DNA from: an uncultured Eubacteriales bacterium
GTDB lineage: Bacteria > Bacillota > Clostridia > Oscillospirales > Acutalibacteraceae
Reading direction: 5' to 3'
Length of the DNA: 41,682 nucleotides
NCBI GenBank assembly: GCA_949292775.1
Contig: CASFBL010000018.1
Span: 1-41,682 of the forward strand
Part shown: in pieces, positions 1 through 7,541 of the stretch
How positions within the stretch are numbered: position 1 is the first letter of the stretch
How the letters are laid out: every line of letters starts with the position of its first letter
Notes under the pieces: model-generated
What the model was told of the DNA's origin: nothing
What the model saw: only the letters and a program-made list of their open reading frames with translations
The model's database searches: none
Position numbers and translations under genes: made by a program

Positions 1-133
1 CGCCTTTGATGGCAATATAAAGCCCGTCTTTCGGAACCTCCCGGCTGTCTATGGTAAAGCCCGCGACTGTGCGGTCGACGCCGTGAAGCGTGCCGCCTGT
101 CGCCTTTTCAATTTCCCGAAGGGTCAGCGTCAT
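1..133 (-). CDS. murF: MurF, UDP-MurNAc-tripeptide-D-Ala-D-Ala ligase, N-terminal part only
   Basis: This is the first 44 codons of a minus-strand gene that runs off the left edge. It starts MTLTLREIEKATGG and continues to a TIDSREV segment followed by GLYIAIKG, the usual N-terminal uridine-binding region of MurF (compare the related SRAV...FVCIKG of the MurE next door). MurF adds D-Ala-D-Ala to the cytoplasmic peptidoglycan precursor. The ATG at 133 lies 5 bases after the murE stop, so it is the next gene of the same operon. The catalytic P-loop and C-terminal domain are outside the window. The call rests on the N-terminal motif and on the conserved gene order. Confidence 0.85.
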   Translation of the reverse strand, partial: MTLTLREIEKATGGTLHGVDRTVAGFTIDSREVPKDGLYIAIKG

Positions 134-138
134 AAAAT

Positions 139-1569
139 TCAGCCTTTCAGTATATTCTCAACGACTTCGCGTTCGTCGTAATGAATTTTTCCTGTATTTA
201 AAATCTGATAAGTTTCGTGCCCCTTGCCCGCAAGCAGCACCACATCCCCTGCACGCGCCTTAGAAAGCGCATAGCGAATGGCTTCGGTGCGGTCGGGAAT
301 GGCCTTAATCTTCGCTTTGCAATTCGTCATCCCGACAAGAATATCGTCAATAATCGCCTGCGGGTCTTCCGAACGCGGGTTGTCGGAGGTGACAACGGCA
401 ATATCGGAAAGGTCGCCGACGATTTTGCCCATGATGGGGCGCTTGGTTTTGTCTCGGTCGCCGCCGCAGCCAAACACAGTGATAATACGGTTAGGCGTAG
501 TTTCACGCACGGAAGAAATGACATTTTCAAGGCCGTCCGGTGAATGGGCATAATCGATAAGCACGGTATAGTCGGTGTGGGTATCAACGACCTCAACACG
601 CCCGGGCACGCCCTTCGACTGCGCAAGCAAGCGCAGCACAGCTTCAAAGTCAAGCCCCAAAAGCAGCGCGCAGACAGCAGCGCCCATAGAATTATATACG
701 GTAAAATGACCGGGGATGCGGACATTGACTCTGCCTATATTTTCCCCGCCAAGCAGTTCATACTGCACGCTGGACGCCGTACAAATGACATTTTTCGCTG
801 TGTAGTCGCTGTCGTCCTGATGCACGGAAAAGGTCACGGTGCGCACCGGCAAGCCCTCGGTCATTTTAGAAGCGTACGGGTCGTCGGTGTTCAGCACAGC
901 AACATCGGCTTTTGTAAACAAGCTGCGTTTGGCAGCAAGGTAATTTTCAAAGGTGCCGTGGTAATCCAGATGGTCCTGCGTCAAATTGGTAAACAGCGCC
1001 ACGGCAAAGTGGCAGCCGTCCACGCGCTTTTGCGCCAGCGCCTGCGAGGAAACCTCCATGACGCAGTGCGTGCAGCCTGCCGCGACCATATCGGCAAACA
1101 GCTTTTGCAAATCTTTGCAGTCGGGAGTGGTGAGCGATGCCGGAAGCACCTTTTCCCCGACCATATTCTGCACCGTGCCGACAAGGCCGCAGCGCACGCC
1201 CGCTTTATCTAAAATACCTTTAAGCAGCATAGTTGTTGTGGTTTTTCCGTTGGTGCCGGTCACACCGATAAGCGTCAGGCGCTTTGCAGGCCAACCGTAA
1301 AACGCCGCGCAAATCAGTGCATATGCGCTTCTGGGGTCTTCCACCAGCACCTGATTTTTTGCGCCGGTATCGTGTTCGGCAACAATCAGCACCGCGCCGT
1401 TTTCTTCCGCCTCTTTGGCGACGGTATGCCCGTCGAAATGCGCGCCTTTGATACAGACAAACACGCTGCCTGCGCGCACGGCACGGGAATTGTCCGTGAC
1501 ATCGGCAACCTCTTTGTTTTCATAGGTGCCGCTGAATTTGACTTCTTTTAATAGTTCTGCAATGTTCAA
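139..1569 (-). CDS. murE: MurE, UDP-MurNAc-L-Ala-D-Glu:meso-DAP ligase
   Basis: MurE is the cytoplasmic ATP-dependent ligase that adds the third amino acid to the peptidoglycan stem peptide. The ATP loop GTNGKTTTT lies near residues 105-113. The DNPRSEDP motif near residue 395 is the signature of enzymes using meso-diaminopimelate rather than L-lysine, so the cell wall is predicted to be DAP type. I place the start at a TTG (1569-1567) because AGGAGG sits 7 bases upstream and the protein then begins LNIAELLKEV, as family members do; that gives 476 residues against a usual 480-495. A GTG at 1617 would add 16 residues but has no good ribosome site. It lies between the PBP gene and murF in a minus-strand operon. 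Confidence 0.95.
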   Translation of the reverse strand: MNIAELLKEVKFSGTYENKEVADVTDNSRAVRAGSVFVCIKGAHFDGHTVAKEAEENGAVLIVAEHDTGAKNQVLVEDPRSAYALICAAFYGWPAKRLTLIGVTGTNGKTTTTMLLKGILDKAGVRCGLVGTVQNMVGEKVLPASLTTPDCKDLQKLFADMVAAGCTHCVMEVSSQALAQKRVDGCHFAVALFTNLTQDHLDYHGTFENYLAAKRSLFTKADVAVLNTDDPYASKMTEGLPVRTVTFSVHQDDSDYTAKNVICTASSVQYELLGGENIGRVNVRIPGHFTVYNSMGAAVCALLLGLDFEAVLRLLAQSKGVPGRVEVVDTHTDYTVLIDYAHSPDGLENVISSVRETTPNRIITVFGCGGDRDKTKRPIMGKIVGDLSDIAVVTSDNPRSEDPQAIIDDILVGMTNCKAKIKAIPDRTEAIRYALSKARAGDVVLLAGKGHETYQILNTGKIHYDEREVVENILKG

Positions 1570-1626
1570 AATGCTTCCTCCTGTGGGGTTCTTCGTTTCC
1601 ACACCTCTGACGGACACCTTTGCCGG

Positions 1627-3843
1627 TTATCCGTCCTGCACATCTACATTGGATTTGAAATACACCGTAATCACGCTGCCGACTTCCGCCTCATCCCCGG
1701 CATCGATGCTTTGCTTGTAAGACAGCACCTCGCCGGAATTGGTGTTGCCGGAAATGCGGATATTAAAGCCGGCGTTTACAGCGGCGCTGTTTGCCTGCGA
1801 CATGCTCATGTTGCAAAGATTCGGCACCGTTGCGGTTTGCTTTGCGGCATCTTCCTCGGTATAAACGACAATTACGCCGCCCGTATGCATTTGCTGGCCG
1901 GCTGCCGGGGTTTGTGAAATCACCTTATCCCCACTGCCGACGACCTTGACGGTGAATTTCGACGCTGCCACTTTCGCATCGCCGACTGTTTTGCCGACAA
2001 GCGACGGCGCAACAGAGGCAACATTGGAAAGCTCCTTATCTTCATACTGCGGTTCAATATTCAGATAGGTCATGATTTTTTCAAGCAGCACGCCGGCTAT
2101 CGGTGCGGCAACAGCGCCGCCGCCGTGCTCGCCGGTCGGTTCATCAATCGCAATCAAAATAGAGATTTCCGGGTTGTCTGCCGGGGCAAAGCCTGCAAAA
2201 GAAGCAATATAGGCGCCCTCAATACCGATTTTTTCACTGGTACCGGTTTTACCGGCGACATGATAACCGGCGACATAGGCGTTTTTACCGGTACCGATGG
2301 AAACGACCTGCTCCATCATATCTGCGACGGTGGACGCGGTTTTTTCGGATATCACCTGACGCTTGACGGTCGGCGTTGTCTTGTAAACCACATTGCCGTC
2401 ACTGTCGAGCTTGGAATCCACAACATAAGGCTGCATCAGCTTGCCGCCGTTGGCGATTGTATTGATAGCGGTGATCATTTGAATGGGGCTGACTTGGAAA
2501 GTCTGACCGAACGAGCTGGACGACAGCTCGGAAATGCCCATGTTTTCCAGCGCGTGATAGGTTTTGCCGGCAACCGGTTTTGCTTCAGCCGGTAAATCAA
2601 TGCCGGTTTTTTCTGTAAAACCGAAAGCGTCGAAATATTTGTAAAAGCGTTCTTCGCCGAGCGCCTGACCGATTGTGATGAAAAACGGGTTGCAGGAATT
2701 CATTAAGCCCTCGGTCAGCGTTTCGTGACCATGGCCGCCCGCTTTCCAACAGCGCTGATAGTTGTTCGCAACCTGAATGCCGCCGGTGCAGGTGTAAGTC
2801 GTGTTCAAATCGACGACGCCTTCTTCCAGTGCGGCGGAAACAACGACCGTCTTAAAAACAGAACCCGGCTCGTAAGTATCGCTTATGGTGCGGTTACGCC
2901 ACTGTGCATACAGCGCGTTTGTGGTTTCCTGCGCGCGCTGGGTATCGTCGGTAATCGCGGCAATTTTTTCGGAAAGCGCTGTATTGGAAATCTGCCGCGG
3001 ATTATTAAGGTCGAAATCCGGCTTGCTGGTCATGCCGAGAATGGCGCCGGTATCCACATCCATGACAATGCCGTACGCATATTTTGCGCCGGTATCCACA
3101 AGCGCCTGGTCAAGACTTTGCTCGAGATAATACTGAATGACTTCATCGATTGTCAAAACGAGGCTTTCGCCGGGTTGTGCATCATAGGTGGTCTCGTAAT
3201 CGCTCGACATAGAGCCCTGCTGTGCGTTTTTCGCGGTAATAATGCGCCCGGAAACGCCGGTGAGATCATCGTCATACTGCATTTCAATGCCGCCCACACC
3301 CTGATCGTCGGAATTGGTGAAACCGATGATGGTCGAAGCAAACGACGAATAGGGATAATAGCGTCTGGTGTCGGGGTCGATGCCGATGATCGCGGAAAGC
3401 TTCGCTTTGCTGTTCTCGTCAATATAAGCTTCCAGCGCTTCTTTGACATCGGTCTCCACTTCTCCGGCAATTTTCTGATAACCGGTTTCGGTTTTTTCCG
3501 CTTTGGTGCGAACGGATTCCGCATCGACGCCGAGAATCTCACTAAGGCCATTGACGACCAGTTCTTTTTGTTCTTCTGTTTCAATTTGCGAGGGATTGAT
3601 ATAAATCAGCCACGCCGAAGCGCTTTTTGCCAGCACATTCATGTTGGAATCATAGATTGTTCCGCGCTCGGCAGCAATTTGTGTGTCGGAAAGCTGATTG
3701 CGCTCTGCTTTCAGCCGGTTTTCCTCCCCGTTAATCAGCCCCGCATAAATCAGCGCACCGATGCCGTATAAAAACGCAACGGACAAACCCGCCATGGCCA
3801 AAGCCGCGCGGGTCGCCATTCGTTTTGACGGTCTTGTATGCAT
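1627..3843 (-). CDS. Class B penicillin-binding protein (FtsI/SpoVD type) with two PASTA domains
   Basis: This is a transpeptidase that cross-links peptidoglycan at the septum or the spore cortex. An N-terminal membrane anchor (residues about 12-35) is followed by a PBP dimerisation region. The catalytic motifs come next in order: SVFK (SxxK serine), SCN, and KTGTSEK. Two PASTA repeats fill the last 140 or so residues, beginning SLVGKTVGDAKV and TVPNLCNMSM. The ATG at 3843 is preceded by AAAAAGGAGGAACCGTC and gives 738 residues; a longer reading from 3912 has no ribosome site. It lies between an FtsL-like gene and murE, the position of ftsI/spoVD in Firmicutes. Two PASTA domains resemble division PBP2B more than SpoVD, but sequence alone does not separate the two roles. 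Confidence 0.93.
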   Translation of the reverse strand: MHTRPSKRMATRAALAMAGLSVAFLYGIGALIYAGLINGEENRLKAERNQLSDTQIAAERGTIYDSNMNVLAKSASAWLIYINPSQIETEEQKELVVNGLSEILGVDAESVRTKAEKTETGYQKIAGEVETDVKEALEAYIDENSKAKLSAIIGIDPDTRRYYPYSSFASTIIGFTNSDDQGVGGIEMQYDDDLTGVSGRIITAKNAQQGSMSSDYETTYDAQPGESLVLTIDEVIQYYLEQSLDQALVDTGAKYAYGIVMDVDTGAILGMTSKPDFDLNNPRQISNTALSEKIAAITDDTQRAQETTNALYAQWRNRTISDTYEPGSVFKTVVVSAALEEGVVDLNTTYTCTGGIQVANNYQRCWKAGGHGHETLTEGLMNSCNPFFITIGQALGEERFYKYFDAFGFTEKTGIDLPAEAKPVAGKTYHALENMGISELSSSSFGQTFQVSPIQMITAINTIANGGKLMQPYVVDSKLDSDGNVVYKTTPTVKRQVISEKTASTVADMMEQVVSIGTGKNAYVAGYHVAGKTGTSEKIGIEGAYIASFAGFAPADNPEISILIAIDEPTGEHGGGAVAAPIAGVLLEKIMTYLNIEPQYEDKELSNVASVAPSLVGKTVGDAKVAASKFTVKVVGSGDKVISQTPAAGQQMHTGGVIVVYTEEDAAKQTATVPNLCNMSMSQANSAAVNAGFNIRISGNTNSGEVLSYKQSIDAGDEAEVGSVITVYFKSNVDVQDG

Positions 3844-3910
3844 GACGGTTCCTCCTTTTTCGCACCGGTAAAGCGTTTTGCGGGCGAAGTTTACTTGATT
3901 ATGATACGGC

Positions 3911-3947
3911 AACGAGAGTTAAGGCAGCAACCGCCTTAACCCTCGTT
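3911..3947 (-). other. Intercistronic stem-loop between ftsL-like gene and PBP gene
   Basis: A 15-bp inverted repeat (AACGAGAGTTAAGGC at 3911-3925 with GCCTTAACCCTCGTT at 3933-3947, one position becoming G-U in the minus-strand RNA) encloses a 7-base loop in the 115-base gap before the PBP start. No U-run follows, so it is more likely an mRNA-stabilising or processing hairpin, or a partial terminator, than a full stop. Confidence 0.6.
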
Positions 3948-3958
3948 CTATACCTATT

Positions 3959-4519
3959 TTATTCGGACTTCAGATATGCCTTGAGTTTTTCAATGAGCGA
4001 GGTCTCGTTGTCGGACGATAAGGTTTTGTCGCCGGAGACCACCACTTGGTCAGAACCGGAAAGGTCGATGTATTCCATCTGATACCCCTCGACTTTGGTC
4101 ATGCCCAAAGTGTTTTTGGCATATTCTTCGACATTTTCAAGGGAGATCATGGAATCCAGCTGCATAGAGAGCTGTACATTTTCGCCCTGCGCTTCTGTAA
4201 GTTTTGCGGAAACGGAATTGACCTCGCGTGTCAGCTCATCCACCCGCAGCCTGCTGTACAGCAGCGCAGCAAGCATGGAAAGCAAAAAAATGGAAATCGC
4301 TAAAATCTTAGCTGCCTGACGGGAAGCCAGCCGCATTTCCCGCTTCGCTTCGGCCGCGGTCTTTTTCTTTTTCTGCACCAAGCGCATATCCGGCTTTCCG
4401 GACGGTTGGCGCAGCGGCGGCACTTCTTCAATTTTTCTTGCCGCATTTCGATTATATGCCGCTCCCGGCGACTCGAAACGGGCAAAATCCGCATCGCTGT
4501 ACTTCTGTACTTTTGCCAT
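3959..4519 (-). CDS. ftsL: FtsL-like septum-formation protein
   Basis: This is a single-pass bitopic membrane protein of 186 residues. A basic cytoplasmic N-terminus ends in a KKKKTAAEAKREMR stretch, followed by one membrane segment (ILAISIFLLSMLAALLYS, about residues 91-108). A coiled-coil follows (VNSVSAKLTEAQGENVQLSMQ), then a C-terminal tail. This is the FtsL/DivIC layout: such proteins bridge FtsQ/DivIB and the septal transpeptidase. Sequence identity in this family is low, so the call leans on topology and on position between rsmH and the PBP gene. The cytoplasmic tail of about 90 residues is longer than in classical FtsL (100-120 residues in total). The ATG is preceded by AGGAAAGGAAAGCAAT. 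Confidence 0.82.
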   Translation of the reverse strand: MAKVQKYSDADFARFESPGAAYNRNAARKIEEVPPLRQPSGKPDMRLVQKKKKTAAEAKREMRLASRQAAKILAISIFLLSMLAALLYSRLRVDELTREVNSVSAKLTEAQGENVQLSMQLDSMISLENVEEYAKNTLGMTKVEGYQMEYIDLSGSDQVVVSGDKTLSSDNETSLIEKLKAYLKSE

Positions 4520-4565
4520 ATTGCTTTCCTTTCCTATACTGTTTCCGCCCGATTCGGCGGCCTCT

Positions 4566-5486
4566 TTATTCTTCCTTCAGCTTTCGGACACTGCGCAGCC
4601 GTGCGCTGTGTGCCCGGAAGTTTTCTTCTAATTCGGTTTTTGAAGGGGATGTGCCCTTCACCAGAATTTCCGCTCGGGGCGTTTTGCCGCAAACACAGAC
4701 CGGAAAATCTTTCGGGCAGGTGCACCCCTGTGCGAAGCTCTGAAACCGCTGCTTAACCATGCGGTCCTCTAACGAATGAAAAGTGATGACAGAGAGAATG
4801 CCGCCGACTTTCAGCGCGGCAAACATTTCATCAAGCGCTCTGTCGAGCCCCGTCAGCTCACCGTTCACTTCTATTCGAATTGCCTGAAAGGTGCGGCGCG
4901 CCGGGTGTGCGTCCCGCATGGCTTTCTGCGGCATAGACTTTTTAATAATATCGATTAACTGGAATGTCGTCTCAATCGGCTTTTCCTGCCGGGCACGCAC
5001 AATATTGCGAGCAATGGCACCGGCATATCGTTCTTCACCGTATTCTTTTAAAATGCGAAACAGTTCCGGCTCAGAATAGGTGTTGACCACATCCGCAGCG
5101 GAAAGACCGGTCTTGCTCATGCGCATGTCCAGCGGGGCGTCCTTATGAAAAGAAAAACCGCGCTGTGCCGTATCCAGCTGATAAGAGCTTACGCCCAGGT
5201 CAGCCAAAATTCCGTCGGCGTGATCCCCATTTAAAATAGAGCGAATATTGTCGTAAGTATCGTGCACGATGCGTACCTGTGGAAAACCGCCCAGCCGTTC
5301 CTGCAATATTTCAATCGCGTCCGGGTCGCGGTCAATAGCAATCAGCCTGCCGGTTGTTAGCTGTTCGGCAATCGCTTTGGAATGTCCGCCGCCGCCCGCC
5401 GTGCAGTCCACATAAAGGCCGTCGGGGCGAATGTGTAAAGAATCCAGTGTTTCCCGGAACAAAACCGGCACATGCGTAAATTCCAT
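4566..5486 (-). CDS. rsmH: RsmH (MraW), 16S rRNA m4C1402 methyltransferase
   Basis: This enzyme methylates N4 of C1402 in 16S rRNA using S-adenosylmethionine. The 306-residue length is normal for the family. The N-terminus HVPVLFRE and the SAM loop VDCTAGGGGHS (about residues 27-37) are diagnostic, as are DGILADLGVSSYQLD, RGFSF and the late VITFHSLEDRMVK motif. It lies 15 bases after mraZ and 46 before the ftsL-like gene, in the standard dcw order, and is co-transcribed with them. The start follows GGGGAATTTGTCCT. Confidence 0.97.
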   Translation of the reverse strand: MEFTHVPVLFRETLDSLHIRPDGLYVDCTAGGGGHSKAIAEQLTTGRLIAIDRDPDAIEILQERLGGFPQVRIVHDTYDNIRSILNGDHADGILADLGVSSYQLDTAQRGFSFHKDAPLDMRMSKTGLSAADVVNTYSEPELFRILKEYGEERYAGAIARNIVRARQEKPIETTFQLIDIIKKSMPQKAMRDAHPARRTFQAIRIEVNGELTGLDRALDEMFAALKVGGILSVITFHSLEDRMVKQRFQSFAQGCTCPKDFPVCVCGKTPRAEILVKGTSPSKTELEENFRAHSARLRSVRKLKEE

Positions 5487-5501
5487 AGGACAAATTCCCC
5501 G

Positions 5502-5912
5502 TTAGAAGTGGATTTCGGGATAAGTATCGGCCCTTGCAACCGCGCGCTGCATAGCCTCTTCGCGCTTCTGCGCGTCCCAAATTTCCACGCGTTTACCAAC
5601 GCCCGCCACGACAATATCTTTTTTCAAGCCCACACGCTTGCAGAATTCCGCTTTAATGGTGATTCTGCCCTGCTTGTCCGGCTCAACGGAAATGGCGTCG
5701 TCAAAAATGTAACGCTGCATGTCGAGATTTCCGCTTTCAATGACCTCAGCGCAAATCGACTCCCATTCTGCAACGTTATAGGCGTAAAGGCAGTTATCGT
5801 TTTTGGGAGAATACAGCACGAAGCTGTCGCCAAGCCCCTCGCGGAACTTAGCCGGGATAAACAGACGGTTTTTCGCGTCTAATGTGTGCTGATAGTTACC
5901 CCAAAAGGACAC
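5502..5912 (-). CDS. mraZ: MraZ, transcriptional regulator of the division/cell-wall operon
   Basis: MraZ is a small ring-forming DNA-binding protein with two SpoVT/AbrB-like folds that controls its own dcw operon. The sequence shows FWGNYQHTLDAKNRLFIPAKFR, with the expected second half DKQGRITIK. I prefer the GTG start at 5912 (136 residues): AAAGGTGG then lies 9 bases upstream, whereas for the ATG at 5921 the ribosome site would directly abut the start. It is the first gene of the operon, with its own promoter and a box array just upstream. Confidence 0.93.
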   Translation of the reverse strand: MSFWGNYQHTLDAKNRLFIPAKFREGLGDSFVLYSPKNDNCLYAYNVAEWESICAEVIESGNLDMQRYIFDDAISVEPDKQGRITIKAEFCKRVGLKKDIVVAGVGKRVEIWDAQKREEAMQRAVARADTYPEIHF

Positions 5913-5951
5913 GCCGCCCATCCACCTTTCTGTCAGACTCCGTGCAAATAT

Positions 5952-5999
5952 CCACCTATTTGCACCTATTTAATGGGATTTCGCTCCTATTTGCTCCTA
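5952..5999 (-). promoter_or_regulatory. Four-box repeat array, probable MraZ operator
   Basis: Read on the minus strand, four copies of TAGGWGS occur: TAGGAGC, TAGGAGC, TAGGTGC and TAGGTGG (plus-strand positions 5993-5999, 5983-5989, 5962-5968 and 5952-5958). Their spacings are 10, 21 and 10 bp, that is, whole helical turns. They occupy the transcription start and leader of mraZ. MraZ proteins are known to bind short direct repeats phased at about 10 bp upstream of their own gene, so autoregulation is the natural reading. Confidence 0.75.
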
Positions 6000-6027
6000 T
6001 TATAATGTGTTTTCATGGGAATTGCAA
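5999..6027 (-). promoter_or_regulatory. Sigma-A promoter of the mraZ-murF operon
   Basis: On the minus strand TTGCAA (6027-6022), a 17-bp spacer and a consensus TATAAT (6004-5999). The first repeat box abuts the -10 element, so a bound regulator would cover the start of transcription. Confidence 0.8.
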
Positions 6028-6129
6028 GGCTTTTTTTGAATAAAACAGATAAAGTTTCATCCCATTTTCGTCAAAAATAAACAAAACGCTTTGTTTTTCA
6101 GGGCTGTTAAGCCGAAAATACAGGGATAC

Positions 6130-6162
6130 AACAAAAACCGCTCCCAAACGGGAACGGTTTTT
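6130..6162 (-). terminator. Intrinsic terminator after the trkH remnant
   Basis: The stem AACCG-TCCC/GGGA-CGGTT with a four-base loop is followed on the minus strand by TTTTTGTTGT. In minus-strand RNA the central mismatch becomes a G-U pair, so it fits better as the end of the minus-strand trkH fragment than as a plus-strand signal. Confidence 0.6.
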
Positions 6163-6179
6163 AAAAATTTGCTTTTCTT

Positions 6180-6539
6180 TTAATTTCTGCGTTTCCAAGC
6201 CTTATAGTAAAACACAATCAGCATGGGATAAATCTCTAATCTGCCGGCAAGCATCAGAAACGACAAAATCAGCTTGGAAAAGCCGGATAGAACGCTGAAA
6301 TTTCCCGACGGGCTCAAACGGCCGAATGCAGGACCAACATTGTTAAAGCAAGTCAAAACTACGCTGATGGATTCCGGCATATCCACATCGTCCAAACACA
6401 CCAAAAATACACCGACGAACACCACAACGACATAAGCGCCGAGGTAAGCAAGCACGCTATAAACCTCTTTGCGGTCCACTGTTTTGCCGTCGCCAACAAT
6501 AACAATATTTATGCATTTTCTCCCAAATAATTGAATATT
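6180..6539 (-). pseudogene. TrkH/KtrB potassium-uptake subunit, C-terminal remnant
   Basis: Only the last 120 or so codons of a membrane K+ channel subunit remain. Recognisable parts are a cytoplasmic stretch (QLFGRK...GDGKTVDRKEV), the membrane helix YLGAYVVVVFVGVFLV, the selectivity-loop region LTCFNNVGPAFG, and the family's C-terminal MLAGRLEIYPMLIVF. The open frame extends upstream of the first possible start (GTG 6479) to a stop at 6546-6548, and homology seems to continue to about 6530, so the gene was cut rather than shortened by a new start. Intact TrkH/KtrB proteins have about 440-480 residues and four pore repeats, of which only the last is present. No ribosome site or partner TrkA/KtrA gene is visible. 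Its own terminator survives downstream. Confidence 0.85.
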
Positions 6540-6684
6540 AGGTGATTATAACACCAGAAACGCGCAAAAACAATAATTAACGGCAAATTTCGCGTTTCTC
6601 CGAGCAAAGCCCCCAAATGGATTGCGTTTTGTAAAAAGTTGGGTATATTTTTCCGGCTTTTATACGAATTATACGGAAAATCGC

Positions 6685-6713
6685 TTGTATAAACCGAACT
6701 TTTTAGATATAAT
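6685..6713 (+). promoter_or_regulatory. Promoter of the hydrogenase-like signalling operon
   Basis: TTGTAT (6685-6690), 17 bp, TATAAT (6708-6713), 41 bases before the first start codon. A direct repeat TATACG (6661-6666 and 6670-6675, 9 bp apart) lies just upstream of the -35 element and might be an activator site; this is speculative. Confidence 0.75.
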
Positions 6714-6754
6714 TAAGAAGTAATTTGATGTACTTTTGCAGGAGGTAGACAATT

Positions 6755-7105
6755 ATGACCGTCCGAGAAATTCAGGAGATTCTGTCCGCCGAAATTATAT
6801 GCGGCGAGGAATTCTTAGACCGCGAAGTATTTTCCGCCTGCGGCAGCGATATGATGAGCGATGTGCTCGCCTATGTAAAAGAACAGGCTGTGCTGCTGTC
6901 GGGGCTTGTCAATCCGCAGGTCGTGCGCACGGCAGAAATGATGGATATGCAGTGCATCGTCTTTGTGCGCGGAAAGCGCCCGGACGAAAACATTATTCAG
7001 CTTGCAAAAGAGCGCGAAATCGTTCTGCTTTCCACAAAGCTTCCGATGTTTGCTTCCTGTGGGATGCTCTATGAAAAAGGGCTTCGGGGAGGCGCGATAC
7101 GATGA
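6755..7105 (+). CDS. DRTGG-domain protein (first of two in the operon)
   Basis: This 116-residue cytoplasmic protein consists almost wholly of a DRTGG domain. That fold is found as a regulatory module beside CBS domains, in phosphotransacetylases and near HPr kinase, with unknown ligand. Visible features are DREVFSACGSDMMSDVLAY and the later CIVFVRGKRPDE and IVLLSTKLPMFASCG, which match the domain's strand-turn pattern. The start follows AGGAGGTAGACAATT. Its stop overlaps the ATG of the next gene (ATGA), so the two are translationally coupled. In Clostridia, single-domain DRTGG proteins recur beside RsbW-like ATPases and [FeFe]-hydrogenase-like proteins, as here, which suggests a small sensory or switch role rather than an enzyme. 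Confidence 0.8.
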   Translation: MTVREIQEILSAEIICGEEFLDREVFSACGSDMMSDVLAYVKEQAVLLSGLVNPQVVRTAEMMDMQCIVFVRGKRPDENIIQLAKEREIVLLSTKLPMFASCGMLYEKGLRGGAIR

Positions 7106-7524
7106 GTCTTATCGAACTGCATTATGATGTGCCCGGCGATGATTTCACCCGCGCGGGTGAGGCCTCCGGAAATGTAAAAGTCCAGCTCAAAAAGCTCGGC
7201 TTTGACCCTTCGGTCATCCGCAATGTGGTCATTGCGCTTTACGAAGGAGAAATCAATATGGTCATTCACGCGGGCGGCGGAGAAATTGATGTCTCCATTG
7301 ACCCTGACCAAATTCGCATGGTATTAACCGACCACGGCCCCGGTATTCCCGATGTGGCGCTCGCCATGCAGGAGGGCTATTCCACAGCGCCGGATAATGT
7401 GCGCGCGCTGGGCTTCGGCGCGGGCATGGGACTGCCCAACATAAAAAAATACACAGACGAAATGCGCATTGAAACAGAAGTCGGCGTCGGCACCACCATG
7501 TATCTAAGCGTAAATGTTTATTAA
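7102..7524 (+). CDS. Anti-sigma-factor-like serine kinase ATPase (RsbW/SpoIIAB type HATPase)
   Basis: This is a stand-alone HATPase_c domain of 140 residues. The N-box is in EGEINMVIHA, the G1 box is DHGPGIPD, and the G2 region is GFGAGMGLPNIKKY followed by VGVGTTM. The order and spacing are those of RsbW/SpoIIAB-like kinases that bind and phosphorylate an anti-anti-sigma protein or bind a sigma factor; there is no sensor or transmembrane part. The start overlaps the previous stop by four bases. No STAS-domain partner or sigma gene is present in the window, so the target is unknown. Placement directly before the hydrogenase-like gene suggests it reports the state of that protein. Confidence 0.85.
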   Translation: MSLIELHYDVPGDDFTRAGEASGNVKVQLKKLGFDPSVIRNVVIALYEGEINMVIHAGGGEIDVSIDPDQIRMVLTDHGPGIPDVALAMQEGYSTAPDNVRALGFGAGMGLPNIKKYTDEMRIETEVGVGTTMYLSVNVY

Positions 7525-7541
7525 AATTCGGAGCGTAACAT

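Noticed and set aside
2725-3771. Long plus-strand open frame of 348 codons opposite the PBP gene
   Set aside because: It is an antisense shadow of a well-supported PBP; its composition follows the reverse complement of PBP codons and it has no ribosome site.
6013-6198. Open frame of 61 codons on the minus strand
   Set aside because: It overlaps the terminator hairpin and the promoter side of mraZ, has no ribosome site and is low complexity.
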